The notes beneath the pieces were generated by a model. That model saw only the letters and a program-made list of their open reading frames with translations, did no database searches and was not told the DNA's origin. A stretch of 64,000 bases of DNA from Advenella mimigardefordensis DPN7 (lineage in GTDB: Bacteria; Pseudomonadota; Gammaproteobacteria; Burkholderiales; Burkholderiaceae_B), in assembly GCF_000521505.1 (NCBI RefSeq), contig NZ_CP003915.1, positions 1,984,001 to 2,048,000 on the forward strand. Direction: 5' to 3'. The stretch's first letter is position 1. Each line of letters starts with the position of its first letter. Both the position numbers and the translations under genes were made by a program. Positions 36,231 through 44,543 of this stretch are shown in pieces.

Positions 36231-36255
36231 GGATTAAATGTCCATAAAGCGGATA
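36219..36255. promoter_or_regulatory. IclR-type operator candidates 2 and 3 over the promoter
   Basis: TATCCG-TACAA-TGGATT (36219-36235) covers the -10 box. TGTCCA-TAAAG-CGGATA (36239-36255) lies over the expected transcription start. Both share the core and 5-bp spacer of the other sites with one or two mismatches. Their centres are 20 bp apart, about two helical turns, favouring side-by-side binding and repression. Confidence 0.6.
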
Positions 36256-36269
36256 AAAGGAGACTGAAT

Positions 36270-37265
36270 ATGAATAACGTCATCCCTGTTACGTTGCTAT
36301 TTGCCGATGGGGTATCACATCGTTTAGACGTGGCCTGTGGCCAGAGTCTGGTCAACGCGGCAACTGCGTCAGGTTTGAATTTATTGACCGATTGTTCTAA
36401 CGGTCAATGTGGCACCTGTACTGCCCAGTTGCTATCAGGCGAAGTGGAACTGGCGGATTATGATCCGGCGGTACTACCGGACGATGAGCGCGAAGCCGGT
36501 GTGATCTTGCCCTGCGTCTGCCATATTAAAAAATCATGCGTGGTGGAATTTCCGTACGATTCCAGTGAGGCTCTGAGCGAAGAGGCGCCGCCCATTGCAG
36601 GGGAGGTTGTATCTGTAATCCAGATTGCCGCAGAAATCATGAAACTGGAAATTTCAGTTAACGAGAAGTTGCTCTTCGAGCCTGGTCAGTATGTTCGGAT
36701 TCAGCCGGAAGGTACGCAATTTTCGCGTTCATACTCGATGGCCAATCCACCGGGTAGCAATCTGCTTGAGTTCTATATACGCGTGGTATCGGATGGCGCC
36801 TTTTCCAATTGGCTGCTCAATACGCAAGTCGGCGACAAAGTATCGCTCAGTGCGCCTCATGGCACTTTCTTCTTGCGTGATGAAACCAGACCGCGCCTAT
36901 TTGTTGCGGGCGGTAGTGGTATGGCGCCGTTTCTATCAATGTTACGCGCTATGAAAGGACAGACCCAATCGGTTCCTACAACCGTGTTAATCGGCGCACG
37001 CACTCCTGAGCATTTATTTGCGCTGGACGAACTACAGAGTTTGCGTAGTGATATACCTCAATTACAAGTGAAATTTGCACTTGAAGAAGGCGAGTGTCCT
37101 GACAGCTATGCCGGTTATCCAACCGATTTGATCTGTCGTCTTGGGCTGGATGCTGCCACTCGCGTTTATCTGTGCGGTCCGCCGCCTATGGTTGAAGCCG
37201 GTCGTGCAGCGGCACAAGAAGCGGGAATGCCGCGCGGCGATGTGTTGTGCGAGCGCTTTAACTGA
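36270..37265 (+). CDS. Ring-hydroxylating dioxygenase reductase with N-terminal ferredoxin domain
   Basis: This 331-residue BenC-like (class IB) electron-transfer protein starts with a plant-type 2Fe-2S domain: CSNGQCGTC (C-x4-C-x2-C) near residues 42-50 and a fourth cysteine near residue 84. Then come the FAD motif RSYSMANPP and the NAD-binding GGSGMAPFLSML. It passes electrons from NADH to the oxygenase encoded next, so no separate ferredoxin is needed. It is the first gene of the operon, following AAAGGAG. Confidence 0.92.
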   Translation: MNNVIPVTLLFADGVSHRLDVACGQSLVNAATASGLNLLTDCSNGQCGTCTAQLLSGEVELADYDPAVLPDDEREAGVILPCVCHIKKSCVVEFPYDSSEALSEEAPPIAGEVVSVIQIAAEIMKLEISVNEKLLFEPGQYVRIQPEGTQFSRSYSMANPPGSNLLEFYIRVVSDGAFSNWLLNTQVGDKVSLSAPHGTFFLRDETRPRLFVAGGSGMAPFLSMLRAMKGQTQSVPTTVLIGARTPEHLFALDELQSLRSDIPQLQVKFALEEGECPDSYAGYPTDLICRLGLDAATRVYLCGPPPMVEAGRAAAQEAGMPRGDVLCERFN

Positions 37266-37334
37266 ATAGAAATTTTCCAATAGAACGCGTCATGGATGCG
37301 AAACACTTCAACGTCGAATAGTGAGAGACAACCA

Positions 37335-38702
37335 ATGATCCCTATTACTCCTGAATCCAGATACAACGCTTTGATCAACCTTCGCAAGGGCGAGATTGGT
37401 CGGGAAATATTTTCCAGCCGTGAAATCTACGAGGAAGAGCTGGAGCGAGTTTTTACGCGCGCCTGGCTGTTTGTCGGGCATGAGAGCCAGATTCCGAATC
37501 CCGGCGATTACTTTACGTCACGCATGGGTGCCGAGTCGGTGATTCTGGCTCGTGATAAAAAGAAAAAAGTCCACGTTTTCCTGAACTCCTGCCGGCATCG
37601 TGGTATGAAAGTGTGCCAGTACGATCACGGCAATACGCAACTCTTCACTTGCCCCTACCATAGCTGGAGCTATACGACCGAAGGTAAGCTTTTTGGTGTG
37701 CCACAGTTTAAAAATCTGTACGAAGGCTGTATGGAGAAAGAGGACTGGTCACTGATTGAAGTTCCCAAGATGGAAATTTACAAGGGAACCGTGTGGGCTA
37801 CCTGGGATGACAACGCGCCGGATCTGATGACCTATCTTGGCGATGCCAAAACTCATCTGGATCTGGCGCTTGACTGTCGCGATGGACGCGAAGGTGGGTC
37901 CGAGGTGTTGTTCGGTGTTCACAAGTGGATTATTCCCTGCAACTGGAAGTTCGCCGCAGAAAATTTTCTGGGTGATACCTACCATAATGTGAGTCATCGT
38001 TCAGTGGATTTGATTGGTATTGGCCCAAGCGCTGAAGCGGGTGTGAAGGGACGTCGTGATAACGAATTGGAAAAAGCGCAGCATGTGTGGGCTAACTTTC
38101 CCGCGGGTCATGGTGTACATAGTGCGATCATGCCGGAAACCTGGGAATTCCTTGATACATATAAGAATAACCCAGTAGTGGCTGAATACTTTCGCGAAGC
38201 ACATGCCAGGCGCAAGGAGCGGCTGGGCGCGGAACAACACCGTTTAGTGCCATTCGTGGGCACCATTTATCCCAACACATCATTCCACGGCAACCAGCCG
38301 CGTAATTTGTGTGTCTGGCACCCTCATGGTCCGGAGTCGACTGAAGCCTGGCGCTTTTTCCTGGTAGACGCTGATGCGCCTCAGGAAGTCAAGGATTTCC
38401 TGCGTAGCTACTATATGCGGTATTCGGGCCCTGCCGGTATGACGGAGCAGGACGATATGGAAAACTGGAATTACGCGACAGCAGGTAGTCGCGGCGTTAT
38501 CGCCAAACGCTATCCCTATAACTATACGCAGTCCCTCGGTAAAGTTCAGACTTCCGGCCCAGTGTCGGGGAATGTCAGCTTGCAGGTCAGCGAAGAGAAT
38601 CCTCGTCAATTTTATCGGCGCTGGCGCGATTATATGAATGGCGCTGATTGGGACACTTTGCTGGGACGTAAGGACCAGGGTCCTGCCAGTCTGGCGGCTT
38701 GA
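37335..38702 (+). CDS. Aromatic ring-hydroxylating dioxygenase, alpha subunit
   Basis: This is a 455-residue catalytic subunit. The Rieske 2Fe-2S motif is CRHRGMKVC...CPYHSW (C-x-H, 17 residues, C-x2-H) near residues 87-109. The mononuclear iron ligands lie in NFLGDTYHNVSH near 210-222, with a likely third acid in EQDDMENW near 370. It adds O2 to an aromatic ring to give a cis-dihydrodiol. The start at 37335 is preferred; 37296 is in frame upstream. The presence of an SDR and a decarboxylase-like gene suggests an aromatic carboxylate of phthalate or cumate type, which is inference. Confidence 0.92.
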   Translation: MIPITPESRYNALINLRKGEIGREIFSSREIYEEELERVFTRAWLFVGHESQIPNPGDYFTSRMGAESVILARDKKKKVHVFLNSCRHRGMKVCQYDHGNTQLFTCPYHSWSYTTEGKLFGVPQFKNLYEGCMEKEDWSLIEVPKMEIYKGTVWATWDDNAPDLMTYLGDAKTHLDLALDCRDGREGGSEVLFGVHKWIIPCNWKFAAENFLGDTYHNVSHRSVDLIGIGPSAEAGVKGRRDNELEKAQHVWANFPAGHGVHSAIMPETWEFLDTYKNNPVVAEYFREAHARRKERLGAEQHRLVPFVGTIYPNTSFHGNQPRNLCVWHPHGPESTEAWRFFLVDADAPQEVKDFLRSYYMRYSGPAGMTEQDDMENWNYATAGSRGVIAKRYPYNYTQSLGKVQTSGPVSGNVSLQVSEENPRQFYRRWRDYMNGADWDTLLGRKDQGPASLAA

Positions 38703-38706
38703 CGCT

Positions 38707-39522
38707 ATGAGTACAGTTATTGTTACCGGCGGCACATTTGGTCTTGGACTGTCCATCACCGTTGAACTAGCGCGCCGAGGGCATAAGGTTGTTGCGTTCG
38801 GACTTGCACAGCTGCAGGTCTCAAGCACAGCAAATGGCTTTGAGTCGCTGCTGAATGCGTTGCAGGAGGCGGGCTGCACTGCTGATGTGCTTGAGGCGGA
38901 TGTGTCGAATGCCGCTGATGTACAGCGGGTTACGGATTATGCTGTCGAGCGCTATGGCGCCATTCATGGACTTGTCAATAATGCAGCAGTTGGCCCGCTA
39001 GGCACGGTGCTCGACACAGATGAGGCTTTATTCGATCGCATCATCTCGGTGAACCTCAAGGGCACCTATCTAATGAGTCGTGCGGTCGTGCCGCACATGC
39101 AACAGGCCGGGGGAGGCGCCATCGTCAACATTGGATCCGGAGCCGGTTGGGGGAAACCCAACATGGCTGCGTACAGTGCAAGCAAAGGTGGAATAGTCGC
39201 CCTTAGTACGGCGATGGCGTACGATCATTTTCATGATCATATACGTGTCAATGTCGCTATACCGGGAGGCGGAGGCATCATCTCGGGAATGAGCGTGGGC
39301 CGCTTTGGTGGCGATACCGATGCGTTTACGAGAAAACCGGCAGCGGGCACCGCAGCAGGCAGGCCGTTGTCAGGGCAGGACCTGGCTAATACCGTCGCCT
39401 TTCTATTATCTGATGAAGCAGCAACGATCTCAGGCAGCGTGATCGATGTTGGCTGCTTCGCCAATCAGGGCGGTCCTGTCCCGTCTCGTCCTGAAAAAAT
39501 TCAAAGGAGTAAACATGTCTGA
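38707..39522 (+). CDS. SDR, probable cis-dihydrodiol dehydrogenase
   Basis: This 271-residue short-chain dehydrogenase has cofactor loop TGGTFGLG, NNAAVG near residue 90, Ser in IGSGAGWG and the intact catalytic YSASKGG. Placed between alpha and beta subunit genes of the oxygenase, it most likely rearomatises the dihydrodiol to a diol. The start at 38707 gives the normal MSTVIVTGG N-terminus, five bases after the alpha stop. Its last eight bases overlap the beta start. Confidence 0.9.
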   Translation: MSTVIVTGGTFGLGLSITVELARRGHKVVAFGLAQLQVSSTANGFESLLNALQEAGCTADVLEADVSNAADVQRVTDYAVERYGAIHGLVNNAAVGPLGTVLDTDEALFDRIISVNLKGTYLMSRAVVPHMQQAGGGAIVNIGSGAGWGKPNMAAYSASKGGIVALSTAMAYDHFHDHIRVNVAIPGGGGIISGMSVGRFGGDTDAFTRKPAAGTAAGRPLSGQDLANTVAFLLSDEAATISGSVIDVGCFANQGGPVPSRPEKIQRSKHV

Positions 39523-40105
39523 GATTATTGAAGAAACCGCAGCGGTCTCAAAGCCGGTAGCGCACGTTGTGCGCGATGCCCGCTATTACGAAATAAAACG
39601 TGAGATTGAAGAGTTTTTGTACGACGAAGCCAATATGCTCGACGAACGCCGCTTTCAAGAGTGGCTGGATACGCTGGCGGATGACCTGAGTTATTTCATG
39701 CCCATGGAATATAACGTGAAAGCCGGCGAACATGCGACGCGTGAATTTACCACTCGTGAAAATCAGATGAGTTGGTTCAATGAAGGGAAATGGACGCTAA
39801 TGAAGCGGGCCGAGCAAATCATGACTGGCGTGCATTGGGCAGAGGAACCTCTGTCGCGGGTGTGCCGACTGGTTAGCAATATCCAACTGACCCGTATTGT
39901 GAACAATGCTGATGGCGAGCTTGAGGTCGGCGTATCCAGTCGCTTTCTGATTTACCAGAATCGCTGTGAGTATGAGCAGTATTTCTTCGTCGGTGACCGC
40001 GTTGATAGCATGCGCCTCACATCGGACGGCTGGAAATTGACTAGCCGCGAAGTTCATATCCATCAGAACGTGTTGCTTGCTAAAAATCTGACCGTTTTCT
40101 TTTAG
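39515..40105 (+). CDS. Aromatic ring-hydroxylating dioxygenase, beta subunit
   Basis: This 196-residue small subunit of the alpha3beta3 oxygenase has an NTF2-like fold. Family marks are EIEEFLYDEANMLDERRFQEWLDTLADD near residues 25-52 (the DERRFxEWL block) and SRFLIYQNR near 145. The start at 39515 follows AAAGGAG and overlaps the SDR stop. Its TAG stop overlaps the ribosome-binding site of the next small gene. Confidence 0.92.
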   Translation: MSEIIEETAAVSKPVAHVVRDARYYEIKREIEEFLYDEANMLDERRFQEWLDTLADDLSYFMPMEYNVKAGEHATREFTTRENQMSWFNEGKWTLMKRAEQIMTGVHWAEEPLSRVCRLVSNIQLTRIVNNADGELEVGVSSRFLIYQNRCEYEQYFFVGDRVDSMRLTSDGWKLTSREVHIHQNVLLAKNLTVFF

Positions 40106-40114
40106 GAGGACACA

Positions 40115-40285
40115 ATGCTCAATTTAATGAATGTGCAAACAGGGCAGATTATCCGCCTGAAAGCCGGGACCAACGCAGAGGTTGTGGAGAATCTTGGCGA
40201 TGGCATGTGGCTCAACGTCAGGCTTGAAAGCGGCGAAGAAGAGCTTGTCTTTTGTGAAGATATTGAGAGTGTTGTCGAAGCGTAG
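40115..40285 (+). CDS. 56-residue protein of unknown function in the dioxygenase operon
   Basis: I do not recognise this protein. It begins MLNLMNVQTGQIIRLK and ends FCEDIESVVEA, with one cysteine, no signal peptide and no membrane segment. The alternating polar/hydrophobic pattern in the middle (AEVVENLGDG, WLNVRLESGEEE) reads like a small SH3- or KOW-like beta barrel. A perfect AGGAGGA (40104-40110) overlaps the beta-subunit stop and lies four bases before the ATG, giving strong, coupled translation. It is too short to be a ferredoxin and lacks the needed cysteines. A role in oxygenase assembly or substrate handling is possible. Confidence 0.75.
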   Translation: MLNLMNVQTGQIIRLKAGTNAEVVENLGDGMWLNVRLESGEEELVFCEDIESVVEA

Positions 40286-40541
40286 GTATGTAGCGGTGCT
40301 GTCCTCTAATCCCCTTTGTTTCACCCGGTATCGACAACTTTGTTTCGAGATTATCGGGCGGGGCAATGAGGGGTTATTGGGACAATCAAGAATAATCTTT
40401 AATTGAAGGCGACAAATCAATTCCGTTTTTCCGGTTACTTAGCAAGATGATCAGGCTAGTTCCGGTGTACAGACATTTTGTGCAAAAGGATTTGCTGCCA
40501 TATCACATTTGCCAATGTCAGTTCATAAAAAAGGAATATGC

Positions 40542-41271
40542 ATGCATACCGAATTGCAATATCGCCAGGACCTGGCCGCCTGTTATCGCCTGTTCGACTG
40601 GCTGGGGTGGACCGAACTGATTTTCAACCATATCACTTTGCGGGTCCCTCAACGTGAAAATCAACCAGCGGAATATCTCATCAATCCGTTTGGGCTCCAT
40701 TATTCTGAGGTGACTGCCTCCAATCTGGTTCGAATTACGGTCGATGGAACCGTGACCGACGATAGTCAATCCCTGGTGAATCAGGCTGGCTTTGTCATTC
40801 ATAGTGCCATACATGCGTCGAGACCAGACGCTCATTGCATCATCCATGTACACACAACGGCAGGATGCGCCATATCATGCAAGGAAGAGGGCTTGCGCCA
40901 TGATAATTTTTACAGCGCCATGCTGTATGGCGATATTGCCTACCACGATTACGAAGGCGTTACCACGAGCCTTGATGAGCAACCACGTCTGGTCGCGTCG
41001 CTGGGTTCCTGCAATCACCTGATCCTCAGAAACCACGGCTTACTGGTTGTTGCAGAGGATCTACCAACTGCTTTTTAACCGGCTATGGACATTGCAGCGA
41101 GCGTGTGAAATCCAACTGGCCTCAGATTCTGCTGGCGGGTCTAATATCGAAATCTCGCCTTCTATTCTTGCCCGTGTTCCCCAAACCCGTGTCGCCGGCA
41201 GGACTTCCACCAATCAAATGATCTTCGATGCCATGTTGCGGCGGGCGGGAATTGATCGAGCACGTCTGTAA
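40542..41271 (+). pseudogene. Class II aldolase/adducin-type protein, frameshifted
   Basis: The first 178 residues (40542-41078) carry the class II aldolase fold with HVHT metal histidines near residue 106 and the RNHGLLVV strand. The frame then stops at TAA inside five T residues (41072-41076). The +1 frame continues NRLWTLQRACEIQLA... to 41271, exactly the expected C-terminal part, so one extra T breaks the gene. An intact protein would have about 242 residues. Relatives include 3,4-dihydroxyphthalate and 2,3-dihydroxy-p-cumate decarboxylases. The start follows AAGGA. A sequencing error in the T-run is possible. The 256-bp gap before it holds no gene I can support. Confidence 0.82.
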
Positions 41272-41416
41272 TCCGGCGTTTATGCAGTGAAAAAATCTCG
41301 TTTCTGCTCAGTGGAAAATTGGATTTGAGTAAATTCGGTTTTTATCGGCTCTGATCCATAAAATTTACTTGATGATCGACCAGAAAAACTCGATTTATTT
41401 GTTATGTCAAATGTGT

Positions 41417-41465
41417 TCGAATAGTCAGGTTGAATAACCTTAATAATTACTAACTGACTATTCGA
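41417..41465. promoter_or_regulatory. 12-bp perfect inverted repeat just before the FAD monooxygenase gene
   Basis: TCGAATAGTCAG (41417-41428) and CTGACTATTCGA (41454-41465) are exact reverse complements, 25 bases apart. Nested inside is AGGTT-GAAT-AACCT (41427-41440). The right arm ends six bases before the ATG, where a ribosome-binding site should be, so the element could act as operator or as an RNA hairpin. Confidence 0.55.
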
Positions 41466-41471
41466 GCAAAA

Positions 41472-43127
41472 ATGATGTCTGATCCAAATTCTATTGAAAC
41501 TGATGTACTCATTGCCGGAGCCGGTCCGGTCGGACTTGTACTTGCCATGGTGCTGGCCAAGCGGGGCGTGCGTGTTGCCATGCTGGAGCCCCGCAGACGC
41601 CTCGAGCCTCCTAGTGTCAAGTGCAATCACGTGTCGGCCCGTTCCATGGAAATATTCAGGAGACTTGGGGTAGCAAATCTGGTGCGCAATGCCGGTTTAC
41701 CAGAAGACTACCCTCATGATATTTCTTATCGCACAACAGCGACAGGGGTAGAACTAACCCGGATTCCCATTCCTTGTCGAAGAGACCGTTATACAGATAA
41801 ATCGGGTCCGGATGCAAACTGGCCAACATCGGAACCGCCACATCGAATCAATCAGATATACCTGGAGCCAATATTGTTCGAATATGCCGAGGGGCAACAG
41901 AACATTCGTATTCTGAATCGGGAAGCACTGATTTCATTCTCACAGGATGAAAATAGTGTATCGATTATCAGCAAGAATGAGGATACGGGAAAGGAGTCAA
42001 CGTATAACGCAAGATATCTGGTTGGATGCGATGGTGGAAAGTCTATTGTTCGCAAAATGATTGGCTCCAGGCTGGAAGGAGATGCTGTTGTGCAGCGGGT
42101 TCAGTCTACCCTGATCAGGGCTCCTGGTTTGTTGTCGTTGTTTAAGCAAGCACCAGCCTGGGCTACTTTCTCGCTTAATCCTCGTCGTTGCGGCAACACC
42201 TACGCAATTGACGGCAAGGAAATGTGGCTCGTGCATAACTATTTACGGGACGGTGAGCCTGATTTTGATGCGGTTGACAGGGATGCGTGCCTGCGAGAAA
42301 TACTCGGCGTAGATGAGAAATTTCAGTACGAAATGCTCAGTAAGGAAGACTGGTTTGGCCGTCGACTGTTGGCAAATAAGTTTAGAGATCGTAGAGTATT
42401 CATTTGTGGCGATGCAGCTCATCTGTGGGTTCCATACGCCGGCTATGGGATGAATGCGGGTATTGCCGATGCAGAGAATCTGGGGTGGACGTTGGCTGCG
42501 AGAATTCAAGGCTGGGGCGGTGAGGCAATTCTGGATGCATATGAAGCCGAACGGCGACCAATTACCGAACAGGTTTCCTATTTCGCCATGAATCATGCTC
42601 AAGCCATGTCACAACAACGTACCAGTGTTCCTCCAGGCATAGAGGAGCAGAGCGACGAAGGGGCTGAATTGAGAAGCAAACTTGGTACAGCAGCATATGA
42701 ATTAAATGTCCAGCAATATTGTTGTGCTGGCCTGAATTTTGGTTATTTTTATGATCAGTCCCCCCTTGTCGTGTATGACGGTGAAGCCTTTCCTCCGTAT
42801 ACCATGGGCTCGTATGAGGCTTCGAGTGTGCCTGGATGTCGCACTCCTTACGTCGAACTAGAGGGTGGCACTCCACTGTACGACGTGCTGGGTATTGGTT
42901 ATACGATGTTAAGATTTGACGCTAATGTTGATGTTACAGATTTCGAAGCGCTGGCGCGCGAAAGAGGGATGCCTCTTATGATCGTGGATATACATAGCCA
43001 CGATTCCCGATGCAATGCATATTCTCACAAGCTTGTATTGTCCCGTCCAGATCAGCATATTGCATGGCGAGGTGATAAATTGCCTGAGAACGTCGCAGGT
43101 CTTATCGATAAGATTTGTGCTGCTTGA
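41472..43127 (+). CDS. FAD-dependent aromatic monooxygenase (MhpA/PHBH-like)
   Basis: This 551-residue class A flavoprotein hydroxylase has the ADP-binding GAGPVGLVLA near residue 17, the DG-type motif VGCDGGKS near 180 and the second FAD motif GDAAHLWVPYAGYGMNAG near 315, followed by DAENLGWTLA. The C-terminal thioredoxin-like domain of the PheA/MhpA branch is present. It likely hydroxylates a phenolic acid using NAD(P)H. It follows the broken aldolase gene after 200 bp and has its own inverted-repeat control region. Its last 26 bases overlap the convergent LysR gene. It might supply the ring hydroxylation missing from the hpa cluster, but this is speculation. Confidence 0.88.
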   Translation: MMSDPNSIETDVLIAGAGPVGLVLAMVLAKRGVRVAMLEPRRRLEPPSVKCNHVSARSMEIFRRLGVANLVRNAGLPEDYPHDISYRTTATGVELTRIPIPCRRDRYTDKSGPDANWPTSEPPHRINQIYLEPILFEYAEGQQNIRILNREALISFSQDENSVSIISKNEDTGKESTYNARYLVGCDGGKSIVRKMIGSRLEGDAVVQRVQSTLIRAPGLLSLFKQAPAWATFSLNPRRCGNTYAIDGKEMWLVHNYLRDGEPDFDAVDRDACLREILGVDEKFQYEMLSKEDWFGRRLLANKFRDRRVFICGDAAHLWVPYAGYGMNAGIADAENLGWTLAARIQGWGGEAILDAYEAERRPITEQVSYFAMNHAQAMSQQRTSVPPGIEEQSDEGAELRSKLGTAAYELNVQQYCCAGLNFGYFYDQSPLVVYDGEAFPPYTMGSYEASSVPGCRTPYVELEGGTPLYDVLGIGYTMLRFDANVDVTDFEALARERGMPLMIVDIHSHDSRCNAYSHKLVLSRPDQHIAWRGDKLPENVAGLIDKICAA

Positions 43128-44022
43128 GTGAAACAGAATCTGCGACATATTTTAAAACATCAATCAGTGCCTGGGCCGCGGGCGTAAGGGTAACGCCTTT
43201 CGGCCGAATAAGATAGACGTTTCTCTCGACTAGCGGATCCTGAATGCTCTTTATGACGAGATTGGAATGATGAAAGGATTCGATCAGATACGCTGGCAGA
43301 ACTGCTACGCCGAGACCCTTCAGGGTCAGGGCGAGCGCTGTGGATAAATAGGAGACTTCCCATTTCGGTTTGAAATCAATGCCGGCTTTGACCATAGCGG
43401 TATCGATCAAGGTACGGATTTCATTTCCCGAACGTACGCTTATTATTGGCAAATCGCTGAGGCTGCGCCAGTCTGTTATTTTCTTCTGCGGGATAGCGCT
43501 GTTTTTTAAGTAGATTGCCGAAAGGTGATCCGTAAGCAAGGTCTCGAACACCACATCAGATGCACCGGAACTGGTTGTGCCTATGCTGAATTCAACTTTT
43601 CTCTCCTGTATTGGGGAGATGATTTGTTCTGGCCCTGTGTCATGTATAACTAATTTAATATCAGGATATTGCTTTTCAAACAGTGATATTGCCTCTGGCA
43701 ATATAGTTGCCGCAACGGCAGTTGCAACGCCGAAGTGCAGTACGCCATGCCTTTTCTCCGCTATACCGCGCGTGTTATTTACAAGAGTATTAACATTATC
43801 CAGAATGTTCGATGCCATCTCAAATGTTTCATGAGCAATTGCTGTGGGTCTTAAAGAACGAGAGGTACGCTCAAATAGTGTTACCCCCAGATTCTCCTCC
43901 AGCTGTTGCAACAATAGGCTGAGTGCTGACTGCGTAAGATGCATGGCTTTGGATGCTTGAGTCAGGCTTCCCAGCTTGTATATATACGCGAATGCCTGTA
44001 ATTGTCGAATAGTTGGTGTCAT
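43102..44022 (-). CDS. LysR-family transcriptional regulator
   Basis: This 306-residue LysR protein has the HTH in SLTQASKAMHLTQSALSLLLQQLE and a normal effector domain. It is convergent with the FAD monooxygenase gene, overlapping its 3' end by 26 bp, and may regulate it through the inverted repeat at 41417-41465; LysR sites usually have such dyad symmetry. Its own promoter should lie in the 521-bp gap upstream. Confidence 0.88.
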   Translation of the reverse strand: MTPTIRQLQAFAYIYKLGSLTQASKAMHLTQSALSLLLQQLEENLGVTLFERTSRSLRPTAIAHETFEMASNILDNVNTLVNNTRGIAEKRHGVLHFGVATAVAATILPEAISLFEKQYPDIKLVIHDTGPEQIISPIQERKVEFSIGTTSSGASDVVFETLLTDHLSAIYLKNSAIPQKKITDWRSLSDLPIISVRSGNEIRTLIDTAMVKAGIDFKPKWEVSYLSTALALTLKGLGVAVLPAYLIESFHHSNLVIKSIQDPLVERNVYLIRPKGVTLTPAAQALIDVLKYVADSVSLKQHKSYR

Positions 44023-44543
44023 CGTATTATTTCATTGGATAATTTGCATTCAACGCTATTGCGATCTGGATTGAATCGCCGGTGAGTGCGGCTATCCTGA
44101 TAGCATCTAATAGTATCTGTATTGGGCTTGAAGGTGCAAGTTGTGGCAAGACATCGCAAAGTAAGCTGCAAGATGCGTCGTTGAGTGTGTGCGGTTGATG
44201 CTCCTGCGCGGTTGTTCGCAGTGCATAAAGTAACTCAGCCACTGCGCACAATTTCCTCTACCTTTTCTTTTGCTTCCTTTTTATGTTGCTTTCTGCAGGC
44301 TGGCAGCGGGACCAGTCGCGCACCAATTCAAGCCGGACACGACAGCAGTTCGCGGAGTTTCGCCAAAATAGCCTACCAACAGGCGCCATCACTTCTCCGT
44401 TCATCACGATAATTTTTCTTTCTTTTTCTTACATTTCGTACACTAATAATCAGTATTCAAACTGGTTTGACACCAATAATTCGATCGCATATGATTAGGA
44501 CTGAAATGATTTTTTAGGGAAATAATTTCTCTGTAAATTAATT
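44023..44543. other. 521-bp gap between LysR gene and ectR
   Basis: No gene is supported: small frames here lack ribosome-binding sites and recognisable sequence. The right end holds a T-rich stretch (about 44410-44435), a palindrome and the ect promoter. The left part presumably carries the LysR promoter. Confidence 0.6.
44457..44495 (+). promoter_or_regulatory. ect operon promoter with overlapping palindrome
   Basis: TTGACA (44467-44472), 17-bp spacer and TATGAT (44490-44495) make a near-consensus sigma-70 promoter, with a leader of about 40 nt. TCAAAC-TG-GTTTGA (44457-44470), a perfect palindrome, overlaps the -35 box and is a good candidate for the MarR-type EctR operator. Confidence 0.65.

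Noticed and set aside
44185..44412. 75-codon frame between the LysR gene and ectR
   Set aside because: No Shine-Dalgarno, low-complexity Phe/Cys-rich translation and overlap with T-rich promoter DNA; best seen as non-coding.
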